Shown one piece after another: positions 48,418-58,324 of a DNA stretch of 64,000 bases; the stretch's first letter is position 1; every line of letters starts with the position of its first letter. A program made the position numbers and the translations under genes. Where the stretch lies: the NCBI GenBank assembly GCA_039818825.1, contig JBCBTD010000015.1:1-64000 (forward strand). Direction: 5' to 3'. This DNA is from JBCBTD01 sp039818825. GTDB taxonomy: Bacteria; Pseudomonadota; Alphaproteobacteria; Geminicoccales; Geminicoccaceae. Below the pieces are notes generated by a model. The model was not told where the DNA came from, made no database searches, and saw only the letters and a program-made list of their open reading frames with translations.

Positions 48418-49115
48418 GGCGCCAGCAACTCCAGCGCCTGCGAGGTGTAGAAGCCGCTGACCACACGCTCGGACCTGCCGAGCTGCCAGGGACCCGTCTC
48501 CGCGTCGGTCGCAAGCCGTTCGCGCAGCGCGCGCTCGGCGACCGGCTCGATGGCCGGCGCCCGGTTGCTCCGGGGGAACAGGCGACCGACAGCGTGCATG
48601 ACCGTCAGTGGCGCCGTTCGGGGCGCGAAGGTGAACGCCACCGAAGCGTCGGTGGCCGCGGTCAAACGCGCCAGCACCTGGACCATGTCGCCGGCCCGAT
48701 AGTGGATCAGCGAGTCCATGGCGACCACGTAGTCGAAACGCCCGAGGTCGTCGGCCAGCATGTCGCCAACGGCGAAGTCGATCCGCCCAGCGCCGAGATC
48801 GGTCGGCAACCGCTCGATCGCGAGGCTGATCAAGGTCGGTGAGAGATCGATCGCCAGGACATCGGCGCCGCGGCGCGCCGCCTCGACGGCAAGCAGCCCG
48901 GTGCCGCACCCGGCGTCGAGCACCCGGCGACCGCGCAGGTCGACCGGCAACCAGGACAGCAGGGTCTGCCGCATCCGGTCGCGTCCCGCCCGGACCGTGG
49001 CGCGGATGCCGCTCACCGGGGCGTCGGTCGTCAGACGCGACCACGCCTCGACCGCCGTGCGGTCGAAATAGGTGAGCAGCTCGCTCCGCCGGACCTGGTA
49101 GGACGAGGTTGGCAT
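48414..49115 (-). CDS. bchM: Mg-protoporphyrin IX methyltransferase
   Basis: A 233-residue SAM-dependent enzyme that methylates the C13 propionate of Mg-protoporphyrin IX. SAM motif VLDAGCGTGLLA; N-terminal YFDRTAVEAWSRLT and the SLIHYRAGDM segment match BchM. Start and stop overlap bchL and lhaA. Confidence 0.94.
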   Translation of the reverse strand: MPTSSYQVRRSELLTYFDRTAVEAWSRLTTDAPVSGIRATVRAGRDRMRQTLLSWLPVDLRGRRVLDAGCGTGLLAVEAARRGADVLAIDLSPTLISLAIERLPTDLGAGRIDFAVGDMLADDLGRFDYVVAMDSLIHYRAGDMVQVLARLTAATDASVAFTFAPRTAPLTVMHAVGRLFPRSNRAPAIEPVAERALRERLATDAETGPWQLGRSERVVSGFYTSQALELLAP

Positions 49116-50008
49116 CAGTCGAAACCCAACAGCTCGAAGATGTCCCGGTCCTTCAACGGCTGGGCAAGCTGCGGCTCGGTGCCGGCCCACAGTTTCGCCG
49201 CGAGCTTCAGATACTCCTCCTTGACCGGTTCCAGCTCCTCGACGCCCTCCATCTCGAACAGCGTCGACTTTTTGAGGCGCGAGCGGCGGATGACGTCGAG
49301 ATCGGGGAAATGCGCCATGGTCTCGAGACCGACCGCGGCGTTGAACTTGTCGACTTGATCCGTCGCCGCACTCCGGTTGGCGATCACGCCGCCCAGACGC
49401 ACGGCGTAGTTCTTCGACTTCGCCTGGATGGCGGCGACGATCCGGTTCATGGCGTAGAGCGAATCGAAGTCGTTGGCGGTGACGATCAGCGCCCGGTCGG
49501 CGTGCTGCAAGGGCGCCGCGAAGCCGCCGCAGACCACGTCGCCCAGCACGTCGAAGATGACCACGTCGGTGTCGTCCAGGAGGTGATGCTCCTTCAAGAG
49601 CTTCACCGTCTGGCCGACGACGTAGCCACCGCAGCCGGTGCCCGCGGGCGGACCGCCGGCCTCGACACACATGACCCCGTTGTAGCCTTCGTAGACGAAG
49701 TCTTCGACCCGCAGCTCTTCGCTGTGGAAGTTGACCTCCTCCAGCACGTCGATGACCGTCGGCACCAGCCGCTTGGTGAGCGTGAAGGTCGAGTCGTGCT
49801 TCGGATCGCAGCCGATCTGTAGGACCCGCTTCCCCAGCTTGGAGAATGCGACGGACAGGTTCGACGACGTCGTGCTCTTGCCGATGCCACCCTTGCCGTA
49901 GACAGCGAAGACTTTGGCGTTGGTGATGTTGACGCGCGGGTCCATGTGGACTTGTACGCTGCCGTCGCCATCGGCGCGCTTCGGCGTCCGGTCGAGAACG
50001 ATCGTCAT
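49115..50008 (-). CDS. bchL: Light-independent protochlorophyllide reductase iron protein
   Basis: A 297-residue NifH-like ATPase that delivers electrons to BchN-BchB. P-loop YGKGGIGKS (residues 38-46), the 4Fe-4S ligands Cys126 (TGCGG) and Cys160 (VVCGGFA), one pair per subunit of the dimer. ATG overlaps the bchH stop. Confidence 0.96.
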   Translation of the reverse strand: MTIVLDRTPKRADGDGSVQVHMDPRVNITNAKVFAVYGKGGIGKSTTSSNLSVAFSKLGKRVLQIGCDPKHDSTFTLTKRLVPTVIDVLEEVNFHSEELRVEDFVYEGYNGVMCVEAGGPPAGTGCGGYVVGQTVKLLKEHHLLDDTDVVIFDVLGDVVCGGFAAPLQHADRALIVTANDFDSLYAMNRIVAAIQAKSKNYAVRLGGVIANRSAATDQVDKFNAAVGLETMAHFPDLDVIRRSRLKKSTLFEMEGVEELEPVKEEYLKLAAKLWAGTEPQLAQPLKDRDIFELLGFD

Positions 50009-53000
50009 ACGTGTACCCCCTCGGTGATACCCTCGACCCGATCTTCGAGCTCCTCGCTGGCTTGCCTGAGGGCTTCCAGCGTGGCGTCGTCGGGGGTCCA
50101 GTACTGGCGGTCGTGCGCCTCCAGCAGTCGGTTGGCGACCCGTGCCGACGACTTCGGATTCAACGCTGCCAAGCGGGCGCGCATTTCCGGGTCGAGCACG
50201 TAAGTCTGGGTCAGTTGCTGGTAGACCCAGGGCGCCACGGCGCCGGTCGTCGCCGACCAACCCATGGTGTTGGTGACGTGGGCTTCGATCTGGCGCACGC
50301 CCTCGTAACCGTGCTCGAGCATGCCCTCGTACCATTTCGGATTGAGCATGCGCGTGCGGGTTTCCAAGGCGACCTGCTCGTCGAGCGTCCGGACCAGCCC
50401 CTCGCCGCGCGTCTGGTCGCCCACGTAGACCGGCACAGCTTGGCCCGAAGCCGACTGCACCGCGCGGCCGATGCCACCGAGGGTGTCGAAATAGTGGTCG
50501 ACGGTGGTAACGCCGAGCTCGACGGATTCGAGGTTCTGGTAGGCGAGGTCGACGTCGCCGAGCACGCTACGCAGCAGCTCGGCCTGTTTCGCCGCCTGCC
50601 CGCTGCGGCCATAGGCGAAGCATTTTCGCGCGGTGTACGTCTCGGCCAGTTCGGCTTCGTCTTCCCAGGCGCCGCTGTCGATCAGATGGTTGACGTTGGA
50701 GCCATAGGTCCCGTCGGCGTTGCTGAAGACGCGCAGCGCGGCCGTCTCCAAGTCGCAGCCATGGGCGAGCTGATAGGCGCGGGCGTGCTTGCGGACGAAG
50801 TTCACCTCGTCCGGCTCGTCGGCGCTGGCGGCCAGGAACGCGGCTTCGGCCAGCAGCTTGGTCTGCAAGGGCAAGAGGTCGCGGAAGATGCCGGAAAGGG
50901 TGACCAGCACGTCGATTCGCGGCCGACCCAACTCCGCCTGGGGGATCAGTTCGGCGCCGGACAACCGGCCGTAGCCATCGAAATGCGGGCGGGCGCCGAG
51001 TAGCGCCATCGCCTGGGCGATCGGGCCGCCCTCGCTCTTCAAGTTGTCGGTGCCCCAGAGCACGATCGCCACCGTCTCCGGCAGCGCGTTGCCCTCGGCG
51101 ACGTGACGCTCCAACAGGCGCGCGGCCTGACGCTGGCCATCCGCCAGCGCGAAGGCGCTGGGAATGCGGAACGGATCGAACCCGTGCAGGTTGCGTCCGG
51201 TCGGCAGGATGTCCGGGTTACGCACCAGATCGCCGCCGGCCACGGGCTCGACGAAGCCGCCGTCGAGGGCATGGATCAGCCCGCCGAGCTCATGGTCCTC
51301 GCGCAACAGCCGGTCGGTGTCGGCCAAGCGCCGGAACAACGCCAAGCTGGCCTCTTCGCCGGCTGGCACCAGCTGGTCCGGTGCGCTCCCGCCGACGAGC
51401 TTCGTCAAGTCGTCGCGGGTCGGTACCGCACCCTCGCCGGCTTCGGCGATCGCCTCCAAAAGGTCGACACGCTCTTCGACCGACGGCGTCTCGCCGACGA
51501 CGTGGAGCCCGTGCGGGATCAGGGTCAGCTCCAGCTCCAGCATCGCGGCATGGAGTTGGACCACGCGGGCCTCGGAATCAGCGTCCCACACCGGCTCGCC
51601 GCTGGCCAACTCCAGCTCGGCCGCCTGACTCTGGATCAGCTGCGCGAGGCTGGCTCGTTCGCCAGCATCCGCCGGCAACGCCGTCCGCCAGCGATCGAGC
51701 GAAGCCTTGAGGTCGAGGAGCCCCTTGTAAAGGCCCGCGTGCGTCACCGGCGGAGTCAGGTAGGTGACCGTCGTCGCCGCACCGCGACGCTTGGCGAGGG
51801 TTCCCTCGGATGGATTGTTCGCCGCGTAGAGGTAGACGTTGGGCAAGTCGCCGATCAGCCGATCCGGCCAGCACTGCGCCGACAGGCCGACCTGCTTGCC
51901 GGGCATGAACTCCAAGGCACCGTGCATGCCGAAATGCAGCACCACGTTGGCGGCGAAGTCCTCGCTCAACCAGCGATAGAACGCCGAAAACGCATGGGTC
52001 GGTGCGAAGTTGCGCTCGAACAGGAGGCGCATCGGATCGCCTTCGTAACCGAAGGCGGGTTGGACGCCGACGAAGACGTTGCCGAACTGAGCGCCCAGGA
52101 CGTGGATCGAGGCGCCGTCGGTCTGCTGCCGCCCCGGCGCCGCTCCCCACACCGCTTCTATCTCGGCGAGATATGGCTCGCGGCGAACGTGGTCGTCGAC
52201 GGCGATCCGGGCGTGAACGTTGGCATCGGCGCCGAAGCGGTGGGCATTGCCGTCCAGGATCGCGGCGCGGAGCGCATCGACGTCGGCCGGCACGTCGACC
52301 GTGTAACCGGCTGCGGCCATGGCTTCCAAGGTGTGCTGCAGCGACGCGAAGACGGAGAGATGCGCAGCCGTGCCGACGGAGCCACCGTTGGGCGGGAAGT
52401 TGAACAGCACGATCCCGACGCGACGCTCGGCGCGGGCGGTGCGCCGGAGGGCGACGAGCTTCTCGAGCCGCGCGGCCAAACGCTCGGCGCGTTCGCCGTC
52501 GACCTGCATCTGTCGCGCATGGCTACCCGTGCCGACGCTGGAGCGACCGCCGAACACGACCGGCCCGGTAGCGCCGTCGAGTTCCGGGATCGCAACCATC
52601 ATGGTCGCCTCGACCGGCAACAAGCCGCGTTCGTTGACGTGCCACTGCTCCAGATTCTGGAACTCGACGGCCTGGGCAGCGAGATAGGGAACGTCCAGTT
52701 CGCACAGCGTCGCGGCAGCCGCTGCGGCGTCGTTGAACGCTGGACCGCCGACCAGCGAGAAGCCCGTGAGCGAGAGGACGGCGTCGACGACCGTTCGACC
52801 GTCCTCGGTGAAATAGCGCTCGACTACCGGACGCTGGTCGAGACCGCTGGCAAAGGCCGGGATCACGGCGAGGCCGCGCCGTTCGAGTGCGGCAATGACA
52901 CCATCGTAGTGGCCGGTGTCGCCGGCGAGCACGTAGGAGCGCATCACCAGGAGGCCGACGGTTCCGCGGCAGGCGCCTGCGGGTCGCGGGAGCCGATCGA

Positions 53001-53718
53001 CACGCTCGGCGAACCGGCCTTTCAGCCGCGGATGATAGACGCCGACATCGGGATACTCCGCCGGGAGCGCGGCCTTGATCTGGCCACGCAGGCCTCGCCG
53101 ATCGCCGTCGGCGTAGCGGTCGACCAGAAATCGGATCAGGTTCTCGATGTTCTCGTCCGAGCCGGACAGGAAGTACTGCATCGACAAGAAATACGCGCGT
53201 ACGTCCTGGGCCGTGCCGGGGATGAAGCGCAAGATCTTCGGCAACCGCTTCAGCATGGCCATCTGCTTGGCGCCGGAACTGGCACCGGCCTTCTTGCTGC
53301 CGCGGAGGCGCTTGAGGAGCGCCAAAGGACCGCTGTCGGAGCGGTCCATGGCAAACCGACCCATCCGGGTCAGCTTGATGACCTCGCCGGCGGAGATGCA
53401 CACGACCAGCGCGTCGCAAGCGTCGCGTCGGGCAACCAGATTCGGCAGCACCGCCTGGATGTGGTCGTCCATGAACAGCATCGAGACGAACAGGATGTCG
53501 GCACGGTCGATGTCGCTGCGGCAACGCTCCAAAGCCTCTTCGTCGTCGGACCAGTCGGAGGCGGCGTGGAAGCTCAGTTCGAGCCCGGGCAGGATCGGTT
53601 GGAGGCGCATGCGGGTGCGTTCGACGGCGCCGGCAAGGTGGCTGTCGAGCGTAATGACGACGACGCGGACGGGCACGCGCCCGGCCACACGGTCAGCGGC
53701 CGAAGTGGGCTTTGGCAT
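50005..53718 (-). CDS. bchH: Magnesium chelatase subunit H
   Basis: A 1237-residue porphyrin-binding catalytic subunit of Mg-chelatase, which inserts magnesium into protoporphyrin IX with BchI and BchD (not in this window). The start MPKPTSAADRV leads into VRVVVITLDSHLAGAVER, the usual BchH N-terminus; later VVLHFGMHGALEFMPGKQVG is diagnostic. The ATG at 53718 lies inside bchB, overlapping it by 26 bases. Confidence 0.96.
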   Translation of the reverse strand: MPKPTSAADRVAGRVPVRVVVITLDSHLAGAVERTRMRLQPILPGLELSFHAASDWSDDEEALERCRSDIDRADILFVSMLFMDDHIQAVLPNLVARRDACDALVVCISAGEVIKLTRMGRFAMDRSDSGPLALLKRLRGSKKAGASSGAKQMAMLKRLPKILRFIPGTAQDVRAYFLSMQYFLSGSDENIENLIRFLVDRYADGDRRGLRGQIKAALPAEYPDVGVYHPRLKGRFAERVDRLPRPAGACRGTVGLLVMRSYVLAGDTGHYDGVIAALERRGLAVIPAFASGLDQRPVVERYFTEDGRTVVDAVLSLTGFSLVGGPAFNDAAAAAATLCELDVPYLAAQAVEFQNLEQWHVNERGLLPVEATMMVAIPELDGATGPVVFGGRSSVGTGSHARQMQVDGERAERLAARLEKLVALRRTARAERRVGIVLFNFPPNGGSVGTAAHLSVFASLQHTLEAMAAAGYTVDVPADVDALRAAILDGNAHRFGADANVHARIAVDDHVRREPYLAEIEAVWGAAPGRQQTDGASIHVLGAQFGNVFVGVQPAFGYEGDPMRLLFERNFAPTHAFSAFYRWLSEDFAANVVLHFGMHGALEFMPGKQVGLSAQCWPDRLIGDLPNVYLYAANNPSEGTLAKRRGAATTVTYLTPPVTHAGLYKGLLDLKASLDRWRTALPADAGERASLAQLIQSQAAELELASGEPVWDADSEARVVQLHAAMLELELTLIPHGLHVVGETPSVEERVDLLEAIAEAGEGAVPTRDDLTKLVGGSAPDQLVPAGEEASLALFRRLADTDRLLREDHELGGLIHALDGGFVEPVAGGDLVRNPDILPTGRNLHGFDPFRIPSAFALADGQRQAARLLERHVAEGNALPETVAIVLWGTDNLKSEGGPIAQAMALLGARPHFDGYGRLSGAELIPQAELGRPRIDVLVTLSGIFRDLLPLQTKLLAEAAFLAASADEPDEVNFVRKHARAYQLAHGCDLETAALRVFSNADGTYGSNVNHLIDSGAWEDEAELAETYTARKCFAYGRSGQAAKQAELLRSVLGDVDLAYQNLESVELGVTTVDHYFDTLGGIGRAVQSASGQAVPVYVGDQTRGEGLVRTLDEQVALETRTRMLNPKWYEGMLEHGYEGVRQIEAHVTNTMGWSATTGAVAPWVYQQLTQTYVLDPEMRARLAALNPKSSARVANRLLEAHDRQYWTPDDATLEALRQASEELEDRVEGITEGVHV

Positions 53719-55219
53719 CGTACAGTGTCTCGACAGTGATGGTGGCGAGCCCACGTTCTTTCGCGTAGCGCTCGGTGTTTCCGCGGGCCCGGTTCCGCAC
53801 GAAGAACGGTATCTTCCGGAGTTCACGCTCCGCGTTGCTCGACCACGCAACGACAGCGTGGGCATCGTTCGCCGGCGCGCGCGCGGTAGCGGCGTGTCCG
53901 AGATGCGAGGCCGGCGCTTCCGGGTGGAACTCGAAGTCGTCCTTGAACATCTGCAAGAGATGCTCTTCCAAACCCATCATCAGGGGTTGCACCCAGGTGT
54001 CGAAGAGCACGTTGGCGCCCTCGAAACCCATCTGCGGCGCGTAGCGGGCTGGGAAGTCCTGGACGTGGATCGGTGCCGAGATGACCGCACAAGGAATGCC
54101 CAGGCGCTTGGCGACGTGGCGCTCCATTTGCGTGCCGAGCACCAAGTCTGGCTGCAATTCCGCGACCTGCGCCTCGACGTCCAGATAGTCATCGGTGATC
54201 AGCGCCTCGATGCCGTACTCGGCGGCAGCCGCGCGCACCTCGCGGGCGAACTCACGGCTGTAAGTGCCGAGGCCGACGACCTCGAAGCCCATCTCGCGTT
54301 TGGCGACCCGGGCCGCAGCAATGGCGTGAGTGGCGTCGCCGAACACGAACACACGCTTGCCGGTCAGGTACGTCGAGTCGACCGAACGCGAGTACCAGGG
54401 CAGTCGCGACGCCTCATGGTCGAGAACCCGCGCCGCATCGACACCCGCAAGCTCCGCCACTTCGGCGACGAACGCTCGGGTCCCGGTCACGCCGATCGGG
54501 ACGGTGTTGACGAACGGCTGACCCAAGGTCCGCTGCAACCACTTGGCGGCGGTGTCGGCGATCTCCGGGTAGAGGACGACGTTGAAGTCGGCATCGGCGA
54601 TGCGGGCGATGTCGGCAGGCCGGGCGCCGGCCGGCGCCACGACGTTGACGTCGATCCCGAGATCGTCGAGCAGACCGCGGATCTCTTTGGTGTCGTCGCG
54701 ATGCCGAAAGCCCAGCGCGGTCGGCCCCAACAGGTTGCACGAGGGCCGACGCCCGGCCCTTGGAGCCGGGCGCGCCTCGGCCGTGACGAACGCGCGGACC
54801 AGTCGATAGAACGTCTCGGCGGCGCCCCAATTCTCCTTGCGTTGATAAGCCGGCAGCTCCAGCGGCACGACCGGCACTGGCAGGTCGAGCGCCAGTGCCA
54901 GCCCGCCCGGGTCATCCTGGATCAGTTCCGCAGTGCAGGATGCGCCGACCAAGAGAGCTTCCGGCTCGAACCGCTCGAACGCTTCACGCGCTGAGTTCTT
55001 GAAGAGCTCGGCCGTGTCACTGCCGAGGTCGCGGGCCTGGAAGGTCGTGTAGGTGACCGGTGGCCGACGGTCGCGGCGCTCGATCATGGTGAACAGCAGA
55101 TCAGCGTAGGTGTCGCCCTGCGGAGCGTGGAGAACGTAGTGCACGCCTTCCATCGCGGTCGCGATGCGCATCGCGCCGACATGCGGTGGTCCCTCGTAGG
55201 TCCAGACCGTCAGCTGCAT
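53693..55219 (-). CDS. bchB: Light-independent protochlorophyllide reductase subunit B
   Basis: A 508-residue subunit of the BchN-BchB catalytic component. Start MQLTVWTYEGPPHVGAMRIA is universal; Asp36 (HAPQGD), the unusual aspartate ligand of the NB cluster, is present; VGASCTAELIQDDPGG follows. The C-terminal DPOR domain includes IPFFVRNRARGNTERYAKE. Confidence 0.96.
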   Translation of the reverse strand: MQLTVWTYEGPPHVGAMRIATAMEGVHYVLHAPQGDTYADLLFTMIERRDRRPPVTYTTFQARDLGSDTAELFKNSAREAFERFEPEALLVGASCTAELIQDDPGGLALALDLPVPVVPLELPAYQRKENWGAAETFYRLVRAFVTAEARPAPRAGRRPSCNLLGPTALGFRHRDDTKEIRGLLDDLGIDVNVVAPAGARPADIARIADADFNVVLYPEIADTAAKWLQRTLGQPFVNTVPIGVTGTRAFVAEVAELAGVDAARVLDHEASRLPWYSRSVDSTYLTGKRVFVFGDATHAIAAARVAKREMGFEVVGLGTYSREFAREVRAAAAEYGIEALITDDYLDVEAQVAELQPDLVLGTQMERHVAKRLGIPCAVISAPIHVQDFPARYAPQMGFEGANVLFDTWVQPLMMGLEEHLLQMFKDDFEFHPEAPASHLGHAATARAPANDAHAVVAWSSNAERELRKIPFFVRNRARGNTERYAKERGLATITVETLYDAKAHFGR

Positions 55220-55223
55220 GTCC

Positions 55224-56489
55224 TCAGACCTCCAACCGCGTACGCCGGTCGAGCGGCCGAGCGAAGAGTTCGGCGAGGTCGCCTGCTTGATCGAAACCCT
55301 GGATCGGGGTGAACAACAGCTCAATCGACCATTTCGTCGTCAGCCCCTGGGCCTCCAGCGGATTGGCAAGGCCCAACCCGCAGACGACGAGGTCCGGACG
55401 GGCGGCCAAGCACCGATCGAGCTGGCGCTCCACGTCCTGACCCTCACTGAGCGCCGTGGCCTCGGGCAGGCGATCGAGCTCCATCGCAAGGTGCTCGCGG
55501 TGCAGGTACGGCGAGCCAACCTCGACCAGGTCCATGCCAAGCTCGCGCGCCGCGAAGCGTGCCAGCGGAACCTCCAACTGGCTGTCGGGGAAGAAGAAGA
55601 TCCGCTTGCCGACCAGCGCTGGACGATGACGCGCGATCGAACGGAGCGCGCGCTCCATGCCGGCGCGGGTCACACGACGCACCTGTGAGTTCGGCACGGC
55701 GAAAGCATCGCTTGCCGCCTCGAACCATGCCGCCGTGCCCTCGCCACCCAGTGGAAAGGGCGCCACGATGCGTTGGGCACCGCACTTTTCCAGCGCGCGC
55801 GCGGTCTCGGCGAGGAACGGCTGCGCCAGGAGATAGCGGGTGCCCGGCCCGATCGGCGGCAGATCGTCGGACCGACGCGCCGGCAGGAACTGGACCGACG
55901 CGATCCCGAGCTCGGCGAACGTGCGCCGGAACTGGTCTTCGACGACGTCGGCAAGCGCGCCAACCACGAGGAGTTCCGGTTCGCTGCCGTTGCTGGTCGG
56001 CGCGGCGCGGACGAGCGCCGCCAAGCACTGGTCCTCGCCTTGCGTGAAGGTCGTCTCGATGCCGCTGCCCGAATAGCTCAACACCCGACAGCGCTGGGCG
56101 AAGGTCTGGGACAGGCGCTCGGCCGCACGCGGCAGGTCGAGCTTGATGACTTCGGACGGGCACGAGCCGACGAGAAACAGAAGCCGGATGTCGGGGCGAC
56201 GCTCCAGCAACCTAGTCACCACGCGGTCAAGTTCGTCGTCGAGATCAGCCATCCCAGCCAGATCGCGTTCTTCCATGATCGCCGTCGCGAAACGTGGTTC
56301 GGCGAAGATCATCACGCCGGCCGCGGACTGGATCAGATGAGCGCAGGTTCGCGATCCGACGACGAGGAAGAAGGCGTCCTGGATCTTGCGGTGCAGCCAG
56401 ACGATGCTGGTCAACCCGCAGAACACCTCGTGTTGGCCGCGTTCGTAGCGGACGGCAGGCTCCGCACAGCCGAACGCGGCGGCCGTCAA
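55224..56489 (-). CDS. bchN: Light-independent protochlorophyllide reductase subunit N
   Basis: A 421-residue NifD-like subunit. Counting from TTG 56489, the three NB-cluster cysteines are Cys24 (EVFCGLT), Cys49 (GSRTCAH) and Cys110 (VGSCPSE), spaced as in Rhodobacter BchN. The TTG start shares bases with the bchF stop (TTGA), and no ATG/GTG start is available at the expected N-terminus. Confidence 0.94.
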   Translation of the reverse strand: MTAAAFGCAEPAVRYERGQHEVFCGLTSIVWLHRKIQDAFFLVVGSRTCAHLIQSAAGVMIFAEPRFATAIMEERDLAGMADLDDELDRVVTRLLERRPDIRLLFLVGSCPSEVIKLDLPRAAERLSQTFAQRCRVLSYSGSGIETTFTQGEDQCLAALVRAAPTSNGSEPELLVVGALADVVEDQFRRTFAELGIASVQFLPARRSDDLPPIGPGTRYLLAQPFLAETARALEKCGAQRIVAPFPLGGEGTAAWFEAASDAFAVPNSQVRRVTRAGMERALRSIARHRPALVGKRIFFFPDSQLEVPLARFAARELGMDLVEVGSPYLHREHLAMELDRLPEATALSEGQDVERQLDRCLAARPDLVVCGLGLANPLEAQGLTTKWSIELLFTPIQGFDQAGDLAELFARPLDRRTRLEV

Positions 56490-56992
56490 GACGCGGCTCC
56501 GATTGCGCCGTCGAGCGCACCCTGCAGTCGTGCGGCGCGCAACTTCAACAAGAACTGCGTGGCGTTGATCGCATAGGTCGCATAGGCCGCGAGCGCGAGC
56601 AGCATCAGGCCTTGGGCATCGGCCCAGCCACCGAAAAGCGCGGCTAGGTAGGCCGTGTGGAGTGCCAGCACGAGCATGCTGAACACGTCCTCCCAGAAGA
56701 ACGCCGGTGCGAACAACCAGCGCCCGAACACCACCTTCTCCCAGATCGAACCGGTGACCATGATCGCGTACAGGACCAAGGTCTTGAACACGATCGACGC
56801 CGTGGCCGCTGCGTACCCCTCGCCCGTGGCGAGGAAGCGCAACACCAGCACCAAGCTGACCAGGAACACCAGGAACTGGAACGGCGCCAACACACCCTGG
56901 ACGACGGTCCAAGGCGACGCGTCGCGCCTCGCTTTTTCCGCCGGTGTGTAGAGTGATCGGATGGGCTGAGGTCGCTTTCCGCGACGGTGCAC
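56486..56992 (-). CDS. bchF: 2-vinyl bacteriochlorophyllide hydratase
   Basis: A ~168-residue membrane protein that hydrates the C3-vinyl group on the way to bacteriochlorophyll a. SLYTPAEKARRDASPWTVVQ and QFLVFLVSLVLVLRF are the BchF signature. GTG 56992 is chosen because GGGGAGG stands 6 bases upstream; a GTG at 57025 is in frame but lacks a site. First gene of the minus array. Confidence 0.93.
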   Translation of the reverse strand: MHRRGKRPQPIRSLYTPAEKARRDASPWTVVQGVLAPFQFLVFLVSLVLVLRFLATGEGYAAATASIVFKTLVLYAIMVTGSIWEKVVFGRWLFAPAFFWEDVFSMLVLALHTAYLAALFGGWADAQGLMLLALAAYATYAINATQFLLKLRAARLQGALDGAIGAAS

Positions 56993-57055
56993 GACACGCC
57001 TCCCCGTCCATAGATGGACACGCACGGATCGAGCCTAGGCACCGACCCGCCAAGC

Positions 57056-57089
57056 TGTCAATTTCGCTAAACGTCAGGTCAGCCTGACA
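57056..57089. promoter_or_regulatory. 34-bp symmetric element 1 (PpsR/CrtJ-type)
   Basis: Pattern TGTCA-N10-ACGT-N10-TGACA. It can be read as two overlapping PpsR/CrtJ half-patterns, TGT-N12-ACG and CGT-N12-ACA, one base each from the consensus TGT-N12-ACA. It lies 64 bases upstream of the bchF start, where a redox repressor would act. Confidence 0.65.
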
Positions 57090-57135
57090 GCCAAGCATCT
57101 GCTGGGCTTCAGTCCGCGTAGCGGACCAATGTCGC

Positions 57136-57169
57136 TGTCAGTTATACCTTACGTCAGTCTGGATTGACA
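57136..57169. promoter_or_regulatory. 34-bp symmetric element 2 (PpsR/CrtJ-type)
   Basis: Same pattern TGTCA-N10-ACGT-N10-TGACA, starting exactly 80 bases after element 1. Only the fixed positions and a few flanking bases are shared, so the arrangement rather than a simple duplication is conserved. It is closer to the aerR side of the divergent region. Confidence 0.65.
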
Positions 57170-57405
57170 ACACAGGCGAACGACGTTCCAATCGATCGTT
57201 GCCGAGGCGTGACGTCGGCGCAGCAACCCTGCCGGAAGCGGATTTGGACGTGCATTCCGTGGTTTCGACCGGAAGTTCTGCTCAGGCTCGCAACGGAATC
57301 CTGTCCCGCGGCGCTCCCGGGGTCGTGCATCCGCCCTATGGTCGGCTTGAGGCCATCGGATTTGGCGATCATCTTGTCCCTCTTCGCTGGCAGGGACGGG
57401 GCACC

Positions 57406-58260
57406 ATGGCGGGGATGCGGCGCTACACGTCGTCGATCGTCGGACCGATACCGGCGAGACGGTCCTTTGGCACCCTCAACGGCACCACCGAGGTTGCCGC
57501 CGAGCCGCCTGGAGCGGCGACGGCAATCGTCGCCCGCACGTTGGCCGAAACGGTGATCCCCAATCTCATGGACAACTTCGGCGCCGAAGCGCGCCGGCCG
57601 GCGCAGGCGGTTTCCGACACGACCGTCGTCGCCTTCGTCGACCATCTCATGAGTGACGAGGGCGAAAGTGCCTTCGGAATCGTTCGGGAGCTCATGGACC
57701 AGGGGGCGACGACCGAGTCTCTCTGCATCCGGCTGTTCGAGCCTGCGGCCCATCGTCTCGGCCGCCTGTGGGAATCGGATCAAGCCGACTTCGTTGCGGT
57801 CACCATCGCTGCCGGGCGCATTCAACAGGTGTTGCATCGGTGCGAGCGCTTGGAGCCTCCCACCGCTGCCAGCGACCGACAGCCGCACGCGTTGCTGCTC
57901 CCGGCGCCCGGCGACCAGCACGGGCTCGGTGTCGCGGTGGTGGCGAGTTTTCTGGCGCGAGCCGGCTGGAACGTCACGATCGGCGCGGTGTCGTCACCCG
58001 CCGAAGTTGCGAAGCTGGTTCACGAGCAGTGGTTCGCGATCGCCGGCTTTTCGCTCGGCGCCGAACGCGACGTCGAGCTCCTTCGTGCGACGATCGAAGC
58101 GGCGCGCGAGACGTCGTGTAATCCGAAGATCGGCATCCTGGTCGGCGGACCGGTGGTCGCCGGCAACGCTACCCTCGCGGCCACCGTCGGTGCGGATGGC
58201 ACGGCCGCCGATGGCCTTGCGGCAGTCCGTATCGCTGCCCGCTGGGCAACCCAACACTGA
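57406..58260 (+). CDS. aerR: AerR/PpaA-type cobalamin-binding regulator
   Basis: A ~284-residue antirepressor-type protein: a helical middle region (FVDHLMSDEGESAFGIVREL) and a C-terminal B12-binding (SCHIC) domain with PGDQHGLGVAVVASFLARAG, where His172 is the likely ligand, and ILVGGPVV. In Rhodobacter, AerR binds cobalamin in a light-dependent way and modifies CrtJ/PpsR action. ATG 57406 is my choice; the open frame extends back to 57199, and long and short forms are known for AerR, so a longer form is possible. Confidence 0.85.
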   Translation: MAGMRRYTSSIVGPIPARRSFGTLNGTTEVAAEPPGAATAIVARTLAETVIPNLMDNFGAEARRPAQAVSDTTVVAFVDHLMSDEGESAFGIVRELMDQGATTESLCIRLFEPAAHRLGRLWESDQADFVAVTIAAGRIQQVLHRCERLEPPTAASDRQPHALLLPAPGDQHGLGVAVVASFLARAGWNVTIGAVSSPAEVAKLVHEQWFAIAGFSLGAERDVELLRATIEAARETSCNPKIGILVGGPVVAGNATLAATVGADGTAADGLAAVRIAARWATQH

Positions 58261-58324
58261 CGAGCCAACGACCAGGGAGTGACGACGCCTCTAGTTTCGT
58301 GCCTGATGGAGGGTTCGAGTTCCC

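Noticed and set aside
51103..53739. Very long open frame (~880 codons) on the plus strand opposite bchH
   Set aside because: It is the mirror of a conserved gene in GC-rich DNA, with Gln/Arg/Gly/Ala-rich low-complexity translation and no motif. Similar antisense frames opposite the TRAP permease, the xylose genes and others were dropped for the same reason.
57199..57405. Extended N-terminus of AerR
   Set aside because: The frame is open, but the translation looks unlike the family and the segment overlaps the promoter region with PpsR-type elements; kept only as a possible long form.
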